Source: Sipunculus nudus (lineage: Eukaryota > Annelida > Sipuncula > Golfingiida > Sipunculidae). Taken from it: 64,000 bases of DNA. Shown here piece by piece: positions 1-12,481 of the stretch (the first letter of the stretch is position 1; every line of letters starts with the position of its first letter). The position numbers and the translations under genes were made by a program. Under the pieces are notes generated by a model. That model searched no databases, was not told the origin of the DNA, and saw nothing but the letters and a program-made list of their open reading frames with translations. The stretch covers positions 52,657,618-52,721,617 of the forward strand of contig CM049317.1 in assembly GCA_026874595.1 (NCBI GenBank). Direction: 5' to 3'.

Positions 1-65
1 CTCAAATTGTCCTGATCTTACATGTGCTTGGTATATTTTCGATTATAATGAAATGCGCATATATA

Positions 66-404
66 CAGTGGGACCCCTCTAATTCGGCAGCATCGGGGTA
101 TCCAACCGTTTGCAATTACATGTAGTCGTATGTTATCTATGAAACCGCGAGTCTCTTTGCTCTGCTAGGCATGGGACACAGGTCATGTTCGCGGTGGGAA
201 GATTAGTCACAGGAGACGGATAAGATTAAGCATTTTTAGGAATCAGGGACTCTGGTTCTCGGCAATAGTGCCGGGGCCGGATAGAGACAAAAAATTTAGA
301 TTATGTTAGAACTTTTAAGAATAAAAAAATCTTTCGTGTATTTTTTTTTGCCGTAATAAGCCGTGTGTCGAATTATCGGATACCGGATTAAAGAGGTCCG
401 ACAG
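66..404. mobile_element. pogo/Tigger-like MITE (TA target duplication)
   Basis: The left end begins CAGTGGGACCCCTCTAAT and the right end, reverse-complemented, begins CTGTCGGACCTCTTTAAT, so the two ends are imperfect inverted repeats of about 25 bp. Both ends abut TA (64-65 and 405-406). The CAGT..ACCTCTnTAA terminus and TA duplication fit pogo/Tigger elements of the Tc1/mariner superfamily. No transposase frame is present, so it is non-autonomous. Confidence 0.6.
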
Positions 405-1789
405 TATATAATTTTCACTTTTAATATTTTAGTCTTTCATTCCAGATTGCAAGGAGCTGTTACTCAGGATTCAGCAGAAAAACCTGAATCATTACTAGGT
501 TTTACAGATGTGAATAATGCACCGTCCTTTGGTGGGCTGGATCAGCATCACGCGCATCCTGGCCTAAGCAGGAATACACAAGTCTAGCTATCAGGGGAAA
601 TCATAATTGTTTTAATGAGCAATGAACGTATAATATCTGCTCTGCTATTTATTGTGAGGCTTTTACATTTCTATAATAAAAATGTAGATTGGAAAAATAT
701 TTTTAATTTTCTAAAATATTTCTTTATATATACTATATGTCTCTTATACAAAAACCAGATTCCAAGTATTTTCATGCATGGTTTTCTCAAGCCTGTATAC
801 TTCAAATCAACACATCATTAATATGTATATCTGAAATATATTATGTTCAGATTATTTTACGGTTGTTTCCAAAAGTAAAAGTCAGTTATGCAACAGGTTG
901 GCTATACCATTCATTGATCAAGTGCACAAAGTTATATTAGAACTGAATCAATGTATCATAAATTTGTATATATGGTTGTATATAAATGCACATGAAGATG
1001 CGTTTATATGCAACAAGCCTATTAATTAAGGGGCTCTTCACATGCATAGGGTTACTTACATATTTCTGTTGCTCTTTTGCAGTTATGTCGGGCTGTTATT
1101 GCTCTCATTTTAAATTGTGCTTTTCACAACGAGTATAATGGATTATTTTCAAGAATTATTAATTAGTCGTTTATACTTTTAAACTATGAGATATGAAACC
1201 AGTGTAAAACTGGTAAGAAGTTCTATTTTATGATGTTCAAAATGTCATTTATTAGTGTATTTGAATTTCGTATTACACTGCATGTTTGTCTGGTTTGTGT
1301 AAATGGGACACATCATATAGACATAGTTGTAAATATATATTTTATCGGAATTTTACCATTATATGAGTTTATTTATGCTTTTTCTTTTTTTTTGTTATTT
1401 TTATTGATCACGTGTAATGGCTTGTTTTACGTATTATATATCAACCATTTGCATTTACATGTTCTACGAAGCATAAAACCAGTGTAAACTTGCAAGCTTG
1501 GTACGAAGCACTAAATCATATGAACTAAAAACAGTTTTATTATTTCATTTGGTATATTAAAAAGTTGTGTTTCGCTAAAGCTGTCTTTAACAGTTGGCAG
1601 GTAAATGCCTGTGTCTGTAGAGTCCGCTCTGTTTGCGGGGGTTTCAGGATTAGCTGAAATCTGGGAGTTTTTCATTGTCGAATGACAGCAGCTCACTAAA
1701 TCACATGATAGCTAGGCCTACACATTTGAAGATGCTGAATTAAGAGGAAGAAAATTCGTGGGTGGCACACTAGGATTTGTGTCATTTTT

Positions 1790-1793
<4 letters not shown>
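405..1793. other. AT-rich non-coding stretch
   Basis: Only short chance reading frames are seen, with no domain and no credible splice-site pairs. No repeat was recognised. Confidence 0.5.

Positions 1794-1832
<39 letters not shown>
1794..1832. repeat. (TA)n microsatellite
   Basis: Uninterrupted alternating TA tract. Confidence 0.95.
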
Positions 1833-1838
<6 letters not shown>

Positions 1839-2900
1839 TACTTGCTACATAAAGTTATTGTTGCTCACCTTATCTCCTATCTAAATAAAGGCTGCATGAT
1901 TCAGGTGTTATTGCTAGTACAAAAATAACAGCTTAAGATATAATTATATTGACCATTTCAGCGATTCGCTCCGATGTTTGACAAGTAGTAATGATTCCTG
2001 GATTTTGTTTTCAGCCCAATGCATACAATGCCTAAAACCAGGTATTAAACGGATTTTAAAATAACATATCATCCTTATCCAAGACAGAAGCCATATCTTT
2101 ACTTTATTAACAAAGTAAGGACCTTTTCTTGGGTTTTAAAAACAGTTTAGACTCGTATGTTACATCAAACATTTAACTAAGCATCATGTAATTTAACAAA
2201 TAAATGTGCATAATATATGGTTATGTTTATATTAAGATTATAAAAGATGAAAAACCGGTATAGATATGATTTAAAGGTTTAAATTATTGTTAATAATAGA
2301 ATCTCGAAAACCAAAGAATGGCTTTTTACATTTTTACATTAGATATACCATGTTGATTATATTCTATTGAATATTTCATATTTGTGTTACTGTTTCATAT
2401 GTATACCTTTTTATGTGATACATGAAATTGTATAATGAATATATGATAAGTGGTTACCGTCATGAAAACTGCTGGTGTACGTAACATACGGTATTCGAAT
2501 TTGTATCTAACACTTCAACTTTCTTTTCTTGTTGGTGAATATATATTTATTTCACAATTGTGACAAAAGGGTGATAGTGTTATTGTTATTTTGCATTCGC
2601 CAGCAATAAATTAATTGGCCTTTGTCCCTTGTCCTTCTCGCAATGAAAGTCTTTTGTAACTATCCATTTCAAGGCAATAAGATAGATTTATCAGTAGTCG
2701 ACTTACCAGAAAGAGTCCTCGTGTTTCATTCATTTTTACTGATGATAAATTTATGGGAATTATTCACTCACTCTTTCAAAAATGACTTGCTTCGTCTGGA
2801 TTTATTGTAGATGCAGGAAGCCCTACATTAGTGATGATAACTGTGATAATCTGCCCATCGGTTGAAATATCCCCCTTTTCATCCGAAGCAACCTTTTTAA
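1833..2900. other. AT-rich non-coding stretch
   Basis: Nothing recognisable as a gene, RNA or mobile element was seen. Confidence 0.5.
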
Positions 2901-2924
2901 AGGTTTCATACAATTTTTTTTTGT

Positions 2925-3020
2925 CCTGGACCCCCCTCTTCCGGATCTAGGGACTTTTTTAGGTTTTCAATTAGTCCTTCTGGGTTGGACCCCTTTTCCT
3001 AAAGCCTGGATCCGCCCCTG
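2925..3020 (-). mobile_element. hAT-like terminus (one end only)
   Basis: The minus strand from 3020 begins CAGGGGCGGATCCAGGCTTT, the CAGGGGCG-type terminus of many hAT MITEs. A pyrimidine-rich subterminal region follows back to about 2925. The opposite terminus was not found, so this is probably a fragment. Confidence 0.4.
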
Positions 3021-4450
3021 AAGGGATTATTTAGGGGGAATTTCGTAAACCTGCGGTGACTGGTCGGTTGTTATATCTAAGATTGTAATTTGATCATATT
3101 GCACTCTCAATTATATTTCCAGGCCTTGTTTATAATCTCGATCGTGCGTGTCTACCTACCATTATGGTTAGGCTTATTTTGAGAATACTGGCGTTTATGA
3201 ATTTAATTTGGAAAAAAAGATGCAAAGTATCTCACATACTAATGGTGATATGTTTTGTCATTTGTAAGGATATTCCTTAATGTCCTGTGCCAAGCCAGGT
3301 GTTGGGCCCCATAGGCACTCGACACAATGTAATATTCACCGGTTGAGCGATATTACAAGCATCCTCGTCACTGATCTAACCAAACTTCACACTAATTAAA
3401 CATGGTTCCCTTACTTTGACTGCCCTTCAACCCAATTTATGCCATAATCATCTCTAAATAAAACCTATAAACAACTTTCCAATCTTCCAACTAAGCCGCT
3501 TCCATCCAAGCTCTTATTTATCACAACATATGAAAGCTGACATAAACACACGAGGGGTCATGCGAAGAGATCGTCATGAATATTCATGGGTTTATAAACA
3601 TCAGGAACAACATGAAACAGTATGCTGATGTATTCATAAACACGGGGATACGGAGTCTTATTAGCCTGCGGGGGTAAATGTATAAACCAGACCCATTAAT
3701 CAAATTAGACTAATTTGTAAGCAGAATACTCACAGATCACTGCATGTTCACCATTAACACATGGATTCATATTTTCTCCAGAATACAGAAAAGGTACTGT
3801 TGACGTCCTATGGCGTGCTTTAACACCCCTGTTTTATTAATGGTGCAAACTACTTTGACAAACTGTTACCGTCACAGACGGCACCTTACGTATTAGATAT
3901 ATGCAGCGCTGGTAAGCTCAGTTAGTCTCTAAAACAACGGTTCTTGTATATAAACACATGTATCAGCACTTGTATAAACATGTGCCGTTATGTGTTTTTG
4001 CAACTGATGACCTATTTCCATTATATTAATGACGTATGGGCAGGGATTGACATTGGCAAGTAGCACTCGTCAGCTGGGCTTATATTTCAGTGACCCTCCA
4101 AGAAAACCTGTGGATACCGAAATGTATACTTATATATTTTCATTCTAATAAAGGAAACTCTAGAACTGTTTGATTAATATCTCATTGCTTAATCATGTAG
4201 TTAACGCCTCTGTACTAATACAAATGGACCAAAATGTTTACATATTAGATTAGCCGTTTGTTAATCACTAGTAACAAATTTGTCATATATATATTTACTT
4301 TCTTAAAACTTAGTTACTGATATATTCACATATATTTTCACAGAACTCTTACAATGCTTTATTAGGAGTATTAAATAAAGCTAATGAGTCAAATGCTACT
4401 TTTCCATGTCTGCTCACTTGTAAATGGCCCTAGGTAATTTAAAAAAGTAA
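3021..4450. other. non-coding stretch
   Basis: No coding frame, RNA gene or repeat boundary could be supported. Confidence 0.5.
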
Positions 4451-4785
4451 GGCCAAAATAAAAAAAAGGTATGGTTCTCAGGCACTTTTTTTCAGAAATC
4501 AATGCGGGCGGGCGGTTTTATAATTTTTATTTTTTGGTATGTTTCGATATTAATGACAAATGATTAGGGAAAAGCATGATAATAACAGATTTATTTTGCT
4601 AAACAAGTAAAACCCTACATATAAAAGGAAATTGTATGATTTTATCTCCTTGAAAGAAATGTACGAGCGGTTGCAGCACAAAATTGGTAAGTTTCTATTG
4701 AAAATCAAAATAAAAATATTTGATGCGGGGGTTTGAAATTGATGCGGGCGGTGCCTGAGAACCATACCTTTAATTTTTTTTGGCC
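4451..4785. mobile_element. PIF/Harbinger-like MITE, copy 1
   Basis: The two ends are inverted repeats of about 35 bp, both starting GGCC and sharing AAAGGTATGGTTCTCAGGCA. They are flanked by the trinucleotide TAA on both sides, the TWA-type duplication of PIF/Harbinger elements. Related copies lie at 24565-24858 and about 58855-59125. No transposase is encoded. Confidence 0.7.
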
Positions 4786-5445
4786 TAATTCTTATTTGCT
4801 GAGTTCACAACATCGTGCGTTTCGTTTAGTTAATTTGGACAACACGTACTCGCATACGCCATACACATACAAACACCATCTGCTTGTGATGTGTATCAAT
4901 GATAAATCGTTTACGTGTTACACATATGTATTTATACAGATCTATCCTTGAATTATAAAAGAATAAAAGATATAACAATGGAAAGCATTGATTGAATAAA
5001 TGAAGATTATTGAACTGCAGATTACAATTGCACATTTAAGTTTGCGTGTGTTTCTTCTCATCGTAGGGTATATAACCGTACGGCTTCTTATGTTGCCTCT
5101 GCAAAGATTTATTCTTTGAACAACCATCTTCTTATACTTAATGGCTTCTCCTCACATGTCCTTATCTTTGGAAGGGAGAACTTTAAAATACTGCCAAACT
5201 CCAGCCAGTCTCGGCATGGTTCCATAACCTGCACAATGGGTGGTTGGTCTCTCTAGTTACGAAGCTAGTAAAAGGGCTGCTGTGCCAAATCATATCATGT
5301 TTTGAAAACGATAAGGGTTTGTTTTTATGCCGCCTAACGACTGCTCGGAAAAGCTTTAGTTTGATTGTGAAAATTCACTTTCATGATTTACCCTTCGTTT
5401 TTATGGTTTTATATAAATTCTGGCCTGTAAGATATTTGCTGGGGT

Positions 5446-5476
<31 letters not shown>

Positions 5477-6021
5477 TTCGGTTCAAATAGAAGCGCACTT
5501 GTTCATGCGATATTTTCGCTTCGGGCAAGTGGACAAGCATTAAAGCAGAACCCTGCACAAGTCTAGTCATAACAAACAGCGTGTCTTTTCCACGTGTTTC
5601 TGTGTAGCATGTCCCCTGGTACGTTTAAAATGTAAAACATGAATCACCCTCTTCGTTAATTACTAACTGCATCCTGACCGGCATGGAGTGAGCGAAAGCC
5701 GATCCAAAGTTGTACCAATTTCTTCAATATGGTGGTGTGCATATCTATTTAGATACATTCAATAAATGTGTTTGTGCTTCACTTAGTCATGAAAACAACT
5801 ATTTGTATTTAAACCTTGTTGGATACTCTCTGTTCTAATATTTATTAATATTTGTCGGTGTCCCTAAGATTAGGGAAGCCCCAAAAATCTTCTTACACGT
5901 ACCTAGGTTATACGTGAAAAGGGTATATATATATATGATAGTGTTATCCCGGTATTAAAACTGTCCTGACATTTATTAAAGGATCCGTAAGGAACACGAT
6001 CACCACATCGTCGAAAATATA
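4786..6021. other. non-coding stretch with a GT/G tract
   Basis: Contains a (GT)n run passing into a long G run at 5441-5476. Otherwise nothing identifiable. Confidence 0.5.
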
Positions 6022-6150
6022 CACTCTACGAAAAAAAAAAATGTCCAGCTTTACCCAAAAGGGCTCTACATAGTGCACTAAGTGGGGAACCTTAAAAGGT
6101 TCAAACTAGAACCTTAAAAGAATCATCAGAAACACTTTTTTCTTCGAGTG
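6022..6150. mobile_element. small Tc1/mariner-like MITE
   Basis: The 129-bp unit begins CACTCTACGAAAAAA and ends TTTTTTCTTCGAGTG, inverted repeats, with TA immediately outside both ends. It contains the perfect palindrome GAACCTTAAAAGGTTC. Size, TA duplication and termini fit a Tc1/mariner MITE. Confidence 0.6.
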
Positions 6151-8148
6151 TAGGAACTATTCAAAAGGCTTCGGTATTCCGATGACAAAATCAAATAACA
6201 TCCTTAAAATGTTATCATACTCATAAATAATCTACAGGTAATTCAGGTATGAAGCAACGTTGTACCTAATGATCTAACTGACCTAATGTACTATACTTTT
6301 TATCGGTGGTTATACAGGAGTAAACACATGTGTAAGCAAATCGACGGTGAAAGGTTATGCATTCAAGAGTGGTCAAACCACAGCTGTCCTTACTGAACTA
6401 ATTGTTAAAACAAGCTTTCTTGCTGATTTCATATTCAGGTTCTTTTTTACAATGGCAGCATGCGGCTCCCGGGTGTGAAAATCCGTCTCGCCCCTACATG
6501 ACCTTGAACCGGGAGAAGCAAAGGTTAACGTCATTCCAGGGTATAAATGTATCACCATGACCGGTTCTCGTATCCGGGGTGAACCCACACACGGAACAAT
6601 ACAAAAAGGAGGAGTGTTATGTTAATTTACTTGTGTTGGAAAAGGTTCAGCTGAAGCGCTGTGTTATTTTGCTGTTTGAAATACATACTATTTTTCACTG
6701 TATTACACTTAGGACAAGACGATGGTCATGTAATATTTCTGCAATATGTAACGACTGTATTTATATAACAGTCAACGCTTCCTGTAATATATGACATATG
6801 ATTTATCCTTAGTCTTAGCACTTACCGTACTTGAACTTTTTCCAGATGTGTCATAACCACCACCAGCAATTAACCCCACCTCATTCCGAGGTCGTTAATA
6901 ATCTTATAACTGTTACCACACACTTGTTAAGAACTATGACATAACCTGTATGGAATCTCATTATGCCGTATCATTATTGGTCGAATTGATGTAAAGCAGC
7001 GTTTGCATTCAGTCATGTGTGTGCTTCCCGCTGGGTATGACACATCACTATGTAAGACGATATTATCTGCATTGACATGTACAAAGTTCAGGATTGTTGT
7101 GGGACAGATACAACAAAGCTCGCATAGAAACATCAAATGTGAAGAGCGGGGTCTGCTAAACAAGCATATACATAATAAAAATCTAAATAGAATAAAACAT
7201 ATATTTTAGACAATGTTAAAGTTTTAAAGTATTGAAGTACTATATTTTCCTGTTCAATCGCTCTCATGTAATTTGCTCCCATAAATGTATGACCGAATTT
7301 GCTACCATAACTTCAGGAAAGTGGCTTTTCAAGTCGTGCTCTCATCACGACTACTATAAAAAATTATAAGAAAGTACTTGCAACTGTAAACCCTCATGAA
7401 CTCATGAACTTCTTTAACATAAAAGGATTGGAAGAAAAAAATCAGTCTGTTGAATATTTACCATAAGAACAACGAAATATACCTCAAAGTTCCCCCTTTA
7501 AATATGTATCAGTACGTTTACATGCATAAACCATCCTGGCTTTAAGATTTTCCCCTTTTTACTTTTTGTTCGCATTAATTTAGTCCTGACTGATTCTTCT
7601 TCTAGATGAATATGCCAAATCATCAATGCATCTCCAATGTGTTGAGGTTAATATTACATCTCACATCAAATCCAATACACGAATTATCTTCACCATAAGT
7701 TGTACAATTGACTTAAACCTCGCAGACTTGCTCCGCCCCTTGGACCTGGTTATTTCTTATGAGCCCCAGAAACGATCAATCAATGAAGGCTTTCCATGTC
7801 GATGGTAGCGAAAGCTGTTTATTAGAAGATAGTGACGTCACCAAAACGTCACAAAGGTCAATCGCGTACTGACCGACGTCATCAGATGGAATTGCAAAAT
7901 AACTGTTGCCATAGTTTGGCCATATTTTGGAGTATTTCTCTCATAGTTCTGTGCAAGGCAATACATTATAATCCAGTGGACAAAATGGCTCTTGCAACCT
8001 TTGAACTGGAACTTTTTTATATTTTTCTCAAATTTATAAATAATATCTAGGGTAAAAAATGCAGAGAGGGGAACTGGTAAAACTACGGTCGTTTTTCAAG
8101 GCGGCACCAACCTAGTTGAATGACCTACCTAACAACCTGGGGAATTAA

Positions 8149-8219
<71 letters not shown>

Positions 8220-8983
8220 AATACACCAGCTTGCATTTCCGAAAATAACCTCTCTAACAGCAAATTTATAAATAATGGCAAATATCACATATCCTTGGGT
8301 ATAAAATATGTTTATGGTAACATTTCACGTTTAAGCTTTGTGAAAGCACCGGATTCTAAAATGGTGCTTCGTAACGTCCATGTGGTTTCACCTCTAGATA
8401 CACTGAGACTAATAAAAATACCTTGGGGCGTCCATGTATTACCATTTAAGACTGGCTGAATAAATAATAATTATGTATTTTAATTTTAATACATGTATTA
8501 CATGATAGATCATTTAACGCTTCAAGCGAAACACGGATCATTTCTCACGGTTGATGGGCTGGCCGTGTAAACACACACGTAACACATACATATACATACC
8601 GAAGGTCTTGTACGTTATTCGACCACTGGGAGTTATCCTTGAAGAACGATACTGATTTTTAATCATTGTATTTTTCTTATAAGAATTAACTTAAAAAGTT
8701 CCTCAAATTGCAAAAGTGCTTTTATTTTTTAACAGTAGGGCAATTGTTTGTAACAATTATGATAACATCACCGCAACAGGAATTATGAGATGAGCAATTT
8801 ATATCCTCAGAAATTAATATTTGCTTAGGTGCTCTCAATGGGGAAATGATTTTTATTATCTTAAAATATATTCTTATCTTCAGTCTCTTTCTAAAGTTAA
8901 AGTATATTGTCTGGTGATTGGCTTTTGGGCATACAAGGATCATTTTGATTTTATGCACGAGCTAGTGTGATAATATACCCTGC
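6151..8983. other. non-coding stretch with (TA)n at 8154-8217
   Basis: Apart from one long (TA)n tract, no gene, RNA or element end was recognised. Confidence 0.5.
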
Positions 8984-9012
8984 AGTGTCTCTATGTTCAT
9001 CGTAGAGACACT
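8984..9012. promoter_or_regulatory. 12-bp hairpin just upstream of a splice acceptor
   Basis: AGTGTCTCTATG and CGTAGAGACACT pair over 12 positions (one G-T) around the loop TTCAT. It ends 15 bases before the inferred first base of the CTLD-A exon. A role in splicing is only a possibility. Confidence 0.3.
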
Positions 9013-9027
9013 TTATTGTCTCCTGAG

Positions 9028-9267
9028 AAATATATTATTATAAATATAATGCCATTGTTTTACATGCTTTGATGGGGTTCAAAGTTATTGCTGCAGCTGG
9101 GACATATGATGAAGCTAAAAACACGTGCGAAAAATTAAGTAATGATGCATGGATGTTACCTACTCCATCTTCACAACACAATTCTATGCAATGGTACAGG
9201 TATGTAACAAAAGTTATGGCAAAACACAACTTGATGGAGACGTGGCTCCCTCTGGTGAAGAACCCTG
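9028..9267 (+). CDS. C-type lectin-like domain, first-half exon (CTLD-A, orphan)
   Basis: The frame reads through a segment containing AAGTYDEAKNTC, then LPTPSS and METWLPL, the first half of a C-type lectin-like fold. The acceptor is a pyrimidine-rich run ending CTCCTGAG and the donor is CCTG|GTACTT. Both are phase 1, and the exon (240 bases) ends in the first base of a glycine codon exactly as the exons at 22020 and 25677 do. The segment YNAIVL aligns with FNCIII of CTLD-C, so the first conserved cysteine appears to be alanine here. No second-half exon was found before 22 kb, so this may be a relict or belong to another gene. Splice sites are inferred. Confidence 0.55.
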
Positions 9268-10020
9268 GTACTTCGTGGCTTAATCTTGATAAAAGTTCAT
9301 AAGCGTGAGATGTTTAAAATTATACATCATATATAAATGTGAATCATTACTGAAGGAGGATAAAACTGGAGTAAACAAACTTAAGGTTTGCAAAGAGGAA
9401 CTATAACTGAACATCATCACAAACCAATGAAATGCATAAAATTAGTGTAAGTCATACCTGAGCATCAACACTGACAGAAGCAGAACATTGGATTACTGTG
9501 TCTGAAAGTAGAACGTATAGCTGAAAACCCGTTCATTAAATACTTTACATGTTATGTTGATAAGATAAAATGTACCGTGGATGTAATGATGAACTCAAAT
9601 TTTAAAGCTGGACGGCTAAAGTGGTGATATCAGGAAAACGTATGGGTTGGTGAAATTGATCGAGATACGAGGCAGCCGTCAGCGACTTTTGCCAGAGTTC
9701 TGGATACGGGTTCATCTGTATGGTAAAAGGTAACTCCTATGACATTATCAAAATATATTGAAACAGCATTTAAGAACTGGAATCTTTTTCTTCCATCAGG
9801 ATTTATACATATATGACCTTCAGGAAAGCCGAGGATAACCAATTTCAGTTTGAATCGGTTTCACAGATTTTTGGTACACGTTGGATAATCTTAGATAAAA
9901 AATAATAATAATAAAATATAAATCTGCATTCTATAAAAAGCAATCCTCCGTCATTTGGTGGGGTGGGGGGGGGGGGGGGGGGGGGAGACGTACCGTGGGA
10001 TGATTCCAAAACCGTGTTAG
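9268..10020. other. presumed intron or intergenic DNA with a G-run
   Basis: A long G tract occurs at 9960-9985. I looked for a CTLD second-half exon here and found none I would defend. Confidence 0.4.
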
Positions 10021-10262
10021 CATTCACTTACCCGGCTCATATTCCCAGCTACCTTCATGAAAAGGTGACTTTACATTTGAGAATACTCATTGATGGCATT
10101 CCTGAATCCGGATTATGTGCCGGAACCACAAAAAAAATCTAGTTTATACACCCGTCCATGCGCGAACTTTCCTGAAAATTTCATGAGATTCCGTTCGTGA
10201 TTGCGTGAATTATGTTGTGAACAAACAAACAAACACACGCAAACTGGGATGAGCACATTTCT
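10021..10262 (+). repeat. dispersed repeat R3, copy 1
   Basis: Shares the ordered blocks GGCTCATATTCCCAGC, TTTCATGAGATTCCGTTC, GTGATTGCGTGA and a CAAACAAACACAC tail with copies near 22640-22860, 34900-35135 and 49660-49945. The CA-rich end looks like the 3' end of a SINE or LINE. Confidence 0.5.
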
Positions 10263-10331
10263 CCTGGCTGAGTCAAAAACCTCTATGTTTAAGGTTATCT
10301 ACTGTGCCAGTTATCTTTTACTTTCTTTCAG

Positions 10332-10392
10332 ATTGCTCTGTGTGCCCTTCTAACATTTCTCCACATAACTGTATTATCCTTAGACAGAACTG
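10332..10392 (+). pseudogene. decayed CTLD exon start
   Basis: A strong acceptor (TTTTACTTTCTTTCAG) precedes a phase-1 frame containing CPSNISPHNCIIL, matching CPETVPRFNCIII at the start of CTLD-C. After about 20 codons it runs into a TATATATA tract and the fold is lost. It is probably a broken duplicate of a CTLD first-half exon. Confidence 0.35.
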
Positions 10393-10507
10393 TTATATAT
10401 ATATATGTTATAAAATCCCATCTTTATTGTTATTTATAATAATGATCTGATTTCAGCCGTAAACTTCTAATTTCGATATGCGACCTGTGACATCCGGGCT
10501 TTAGTGT

Positions 10508-10660
10508 GTGCAAATTATGGCAGCCCTCACGAGCAGTCTCGCAAAACATCGAGAAATAAACCTGTCATGGTTTAATAAAAGACGCGGAGATGCTACACGG
10601 ATGTTTTCATGGGACAGCGTACAGGCGAGAATCGATCTGCTTACATGGTTTGATGGCAAG
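10508..10660 (+). CDS. unrecognised possible exon
   Basis: An open frame containing LSWFNKRRGDATRMFSWDS ends at a good donor, GGCAAG|GTAATG. I do not recognise a family. The donor is phase 0, unlike the phase-1 CTLD exons nearby, so membership in that gene is doubtful and it may be chance. Confidence 0.15.
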
Positions 10661-11083
10661 GTAATGTGCATGGGAAAAATTAAGAGAGGAACAAATTTTT
10701 TGGACGTGCCAATACGGTCAAATTATAGTTGGATACCTCTGCACAAACTGTCAACAACGCCATTTGCCACATGAATTTACGAACAATATTTTGCCCTTTT
10801 ACATAGCTATCACATATCATCACCCCTTGGATGTATATAGTGCAGGTTTTTTGTCTGGCTTATTAACTACATGACACAGAGAGGTATATGAGTATATAAG
10901 GCATTCTTGCTCTTGTTTTGATAAATGAAGGTATATATATCCTACTGTTTCCGACAGTGGGCTGCATTTTTATTTTGCCTTTTTTAATTTTTTTTTTCAA
11001 GATTTTCTATATCATCGTCAAATAATATACATTGTAAAATAGAAACCTGATTTTAATCTTCCACAAAGAAAAGAAGACTGTAG

Positions 11084-11152
11084 GGGCCAGGACAGTCGAG
11101 GGGGTAGACCGCTCGACTCTCTTTGCTAGCGACCCGGCTTCGATCCCCGATT
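11084..11152 (+). repeat. tRNA-like SINE head
   Basis: GGTAGACCGCTCGACT (A-box-like) and GGCTTCGATCCCC (B-box) are spaced as in a tRNA-derived pol III promoter, but the sequence does not fold into a clean functional tRNA. It is best read as the head of a tRNA-derived SINE. Confidence 0.5.
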
Positions 11153-11159
11153 ATCAAAT

Positions 11160-12420
11160 AAAGTTTGTATTAATATAAAACAAGAAAACTTGCTATTAAA
11201 TCTCCCATTTAACTAGAATGGCGTATAGTAATATAGATACATATAATATAGCATCATATTTCTTTCCTACGGATAAGAATAAACATGGTACCTTATATTT
11301 ATTTATGAACATTAATCTAAAACAATGAGATACCATTTCCGGGACGAAACCAAGACGTAGATTAATTTCTTATTATTGCATACTAGGGGATAACCCGTGT
11401 TATGTGGTTAGCGATTTTAGGCAAATAACTATTTGAGATGGTTTCAGTGTGTGGGCAATTATCTTGCGTTTGCAATGAAAGACAACACTGTTTAGTATTA
11501 AAAATGATCCCCAAACCACAGGACTAATTTTCTTTGTCTTGTTTTACTATAATCCACACCATTGCAATATACATGTATTATATTTCTGTACACTGTAGGT
11601 GTTCTTGTAAAACCCAAAAATTCTATAATTATGGGCTACACATTAGTTACCACAAAGGAATTTGTAGGTATAAGTACTTACGACACCGGTATTTGATATT
11701 GTAAAAAGAGAGCTTTGTTCGATCCGTTCTGGAAAAAAGCGAACTGGTGAGATGTTCCGCGTGGAAAATCATCCCAACGATTAACCCGCAACATGATTCA
11801 CTTGTGCCAAAATTGGGGGACAAATTGCCGATATGGGCAGCGGTCAACCCACAACAACATGCATTTGTATTGACTTTACCGGACTGCTTACAAAAGACCG
11901 ACGCGTAGCGAATGTTTGGCAGACTATGTCAGGTTTGATTTGATTGGTTAGCGAGAGGAGATTCAGGACGACGTGGGCGCACTATATGAGAATTGCCATG
12001 GCACACCGCAGGTATTAAACCCATGATATTTTTATCGATTTTGAGGCCATTTCTTTACCAAACGCCTAAAAAAATATAAACTCGTTCTTCCCCGGACCAA
12101 GATGCACCCTCCCATGAAGTTTGACGACCGTGCGATCCCTAGCGTGTGAATGAATCCGGACAGACAAACAGATTCCCGTGAATTATAGTATAAATGAAAT
12201 ACATAGTTCCCTTATACAAATTAAGGTAACAGTGTAAAATCATGGATTAACGAAATAAATCAGCATAAAGCACAATTCATGGCCCTTTTGGTCGACTAGT
12301 TACAGTTTCTCGAGATAAATGTTGCTTTGCGTGTGTGTGAACGGTTTTAGAATCAATCAGGTATGAACAAAAACTTATAATACAAATTCAGTTTCAGGAA
12401 TCTTGTCAGGAATTTTCTGT
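11160..12420. other. non-coding stretch containing a minus-strand CTLD-like frame
   Basis: Apart from the minus-strand candidate at about 11694-11847, it contains at 12060-12190 a segment with ACCAAGATGCACC and CGACCGTGCGATC blocks that looks like a SINE tail. No other gene was seen. Confidence 0.4.
11694..11847 (-). CDS. possible CTLD second-half exon, opposite strand
   Basis: The minus-strand frame contains SESCCGLIVG, SSLFSRTD and IKYRC and ends at the strong phase-1 donor GTGTC|GTAAGT. The spacing resembles the CTLD second-half exon at 24089-24211 (DCFSKQPYKYAC), but the middle cysteine is leucine. No matching acceptor in phase 1 was identified, so the 5' limit is that of the open frame. 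It may instead be repeat-derived. Confidence 0.25.
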
Positions 12421-12421
12421 A

Positions 12422-12478
<57 letters not shown>
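12421..12478. repeat. (TA)n microsatellite
   Basis: Long TA tract with one early interruption. Confidence 0.95.

Positions 12479-12481
<3 letters not shown>

Noticed and set aside
11084-11152. Functional tRNA gene
   Set aside because: A- and B-box-like sequences are present but acceptor and anticodon stems do not pair cleanly, so it was called a SINE head.
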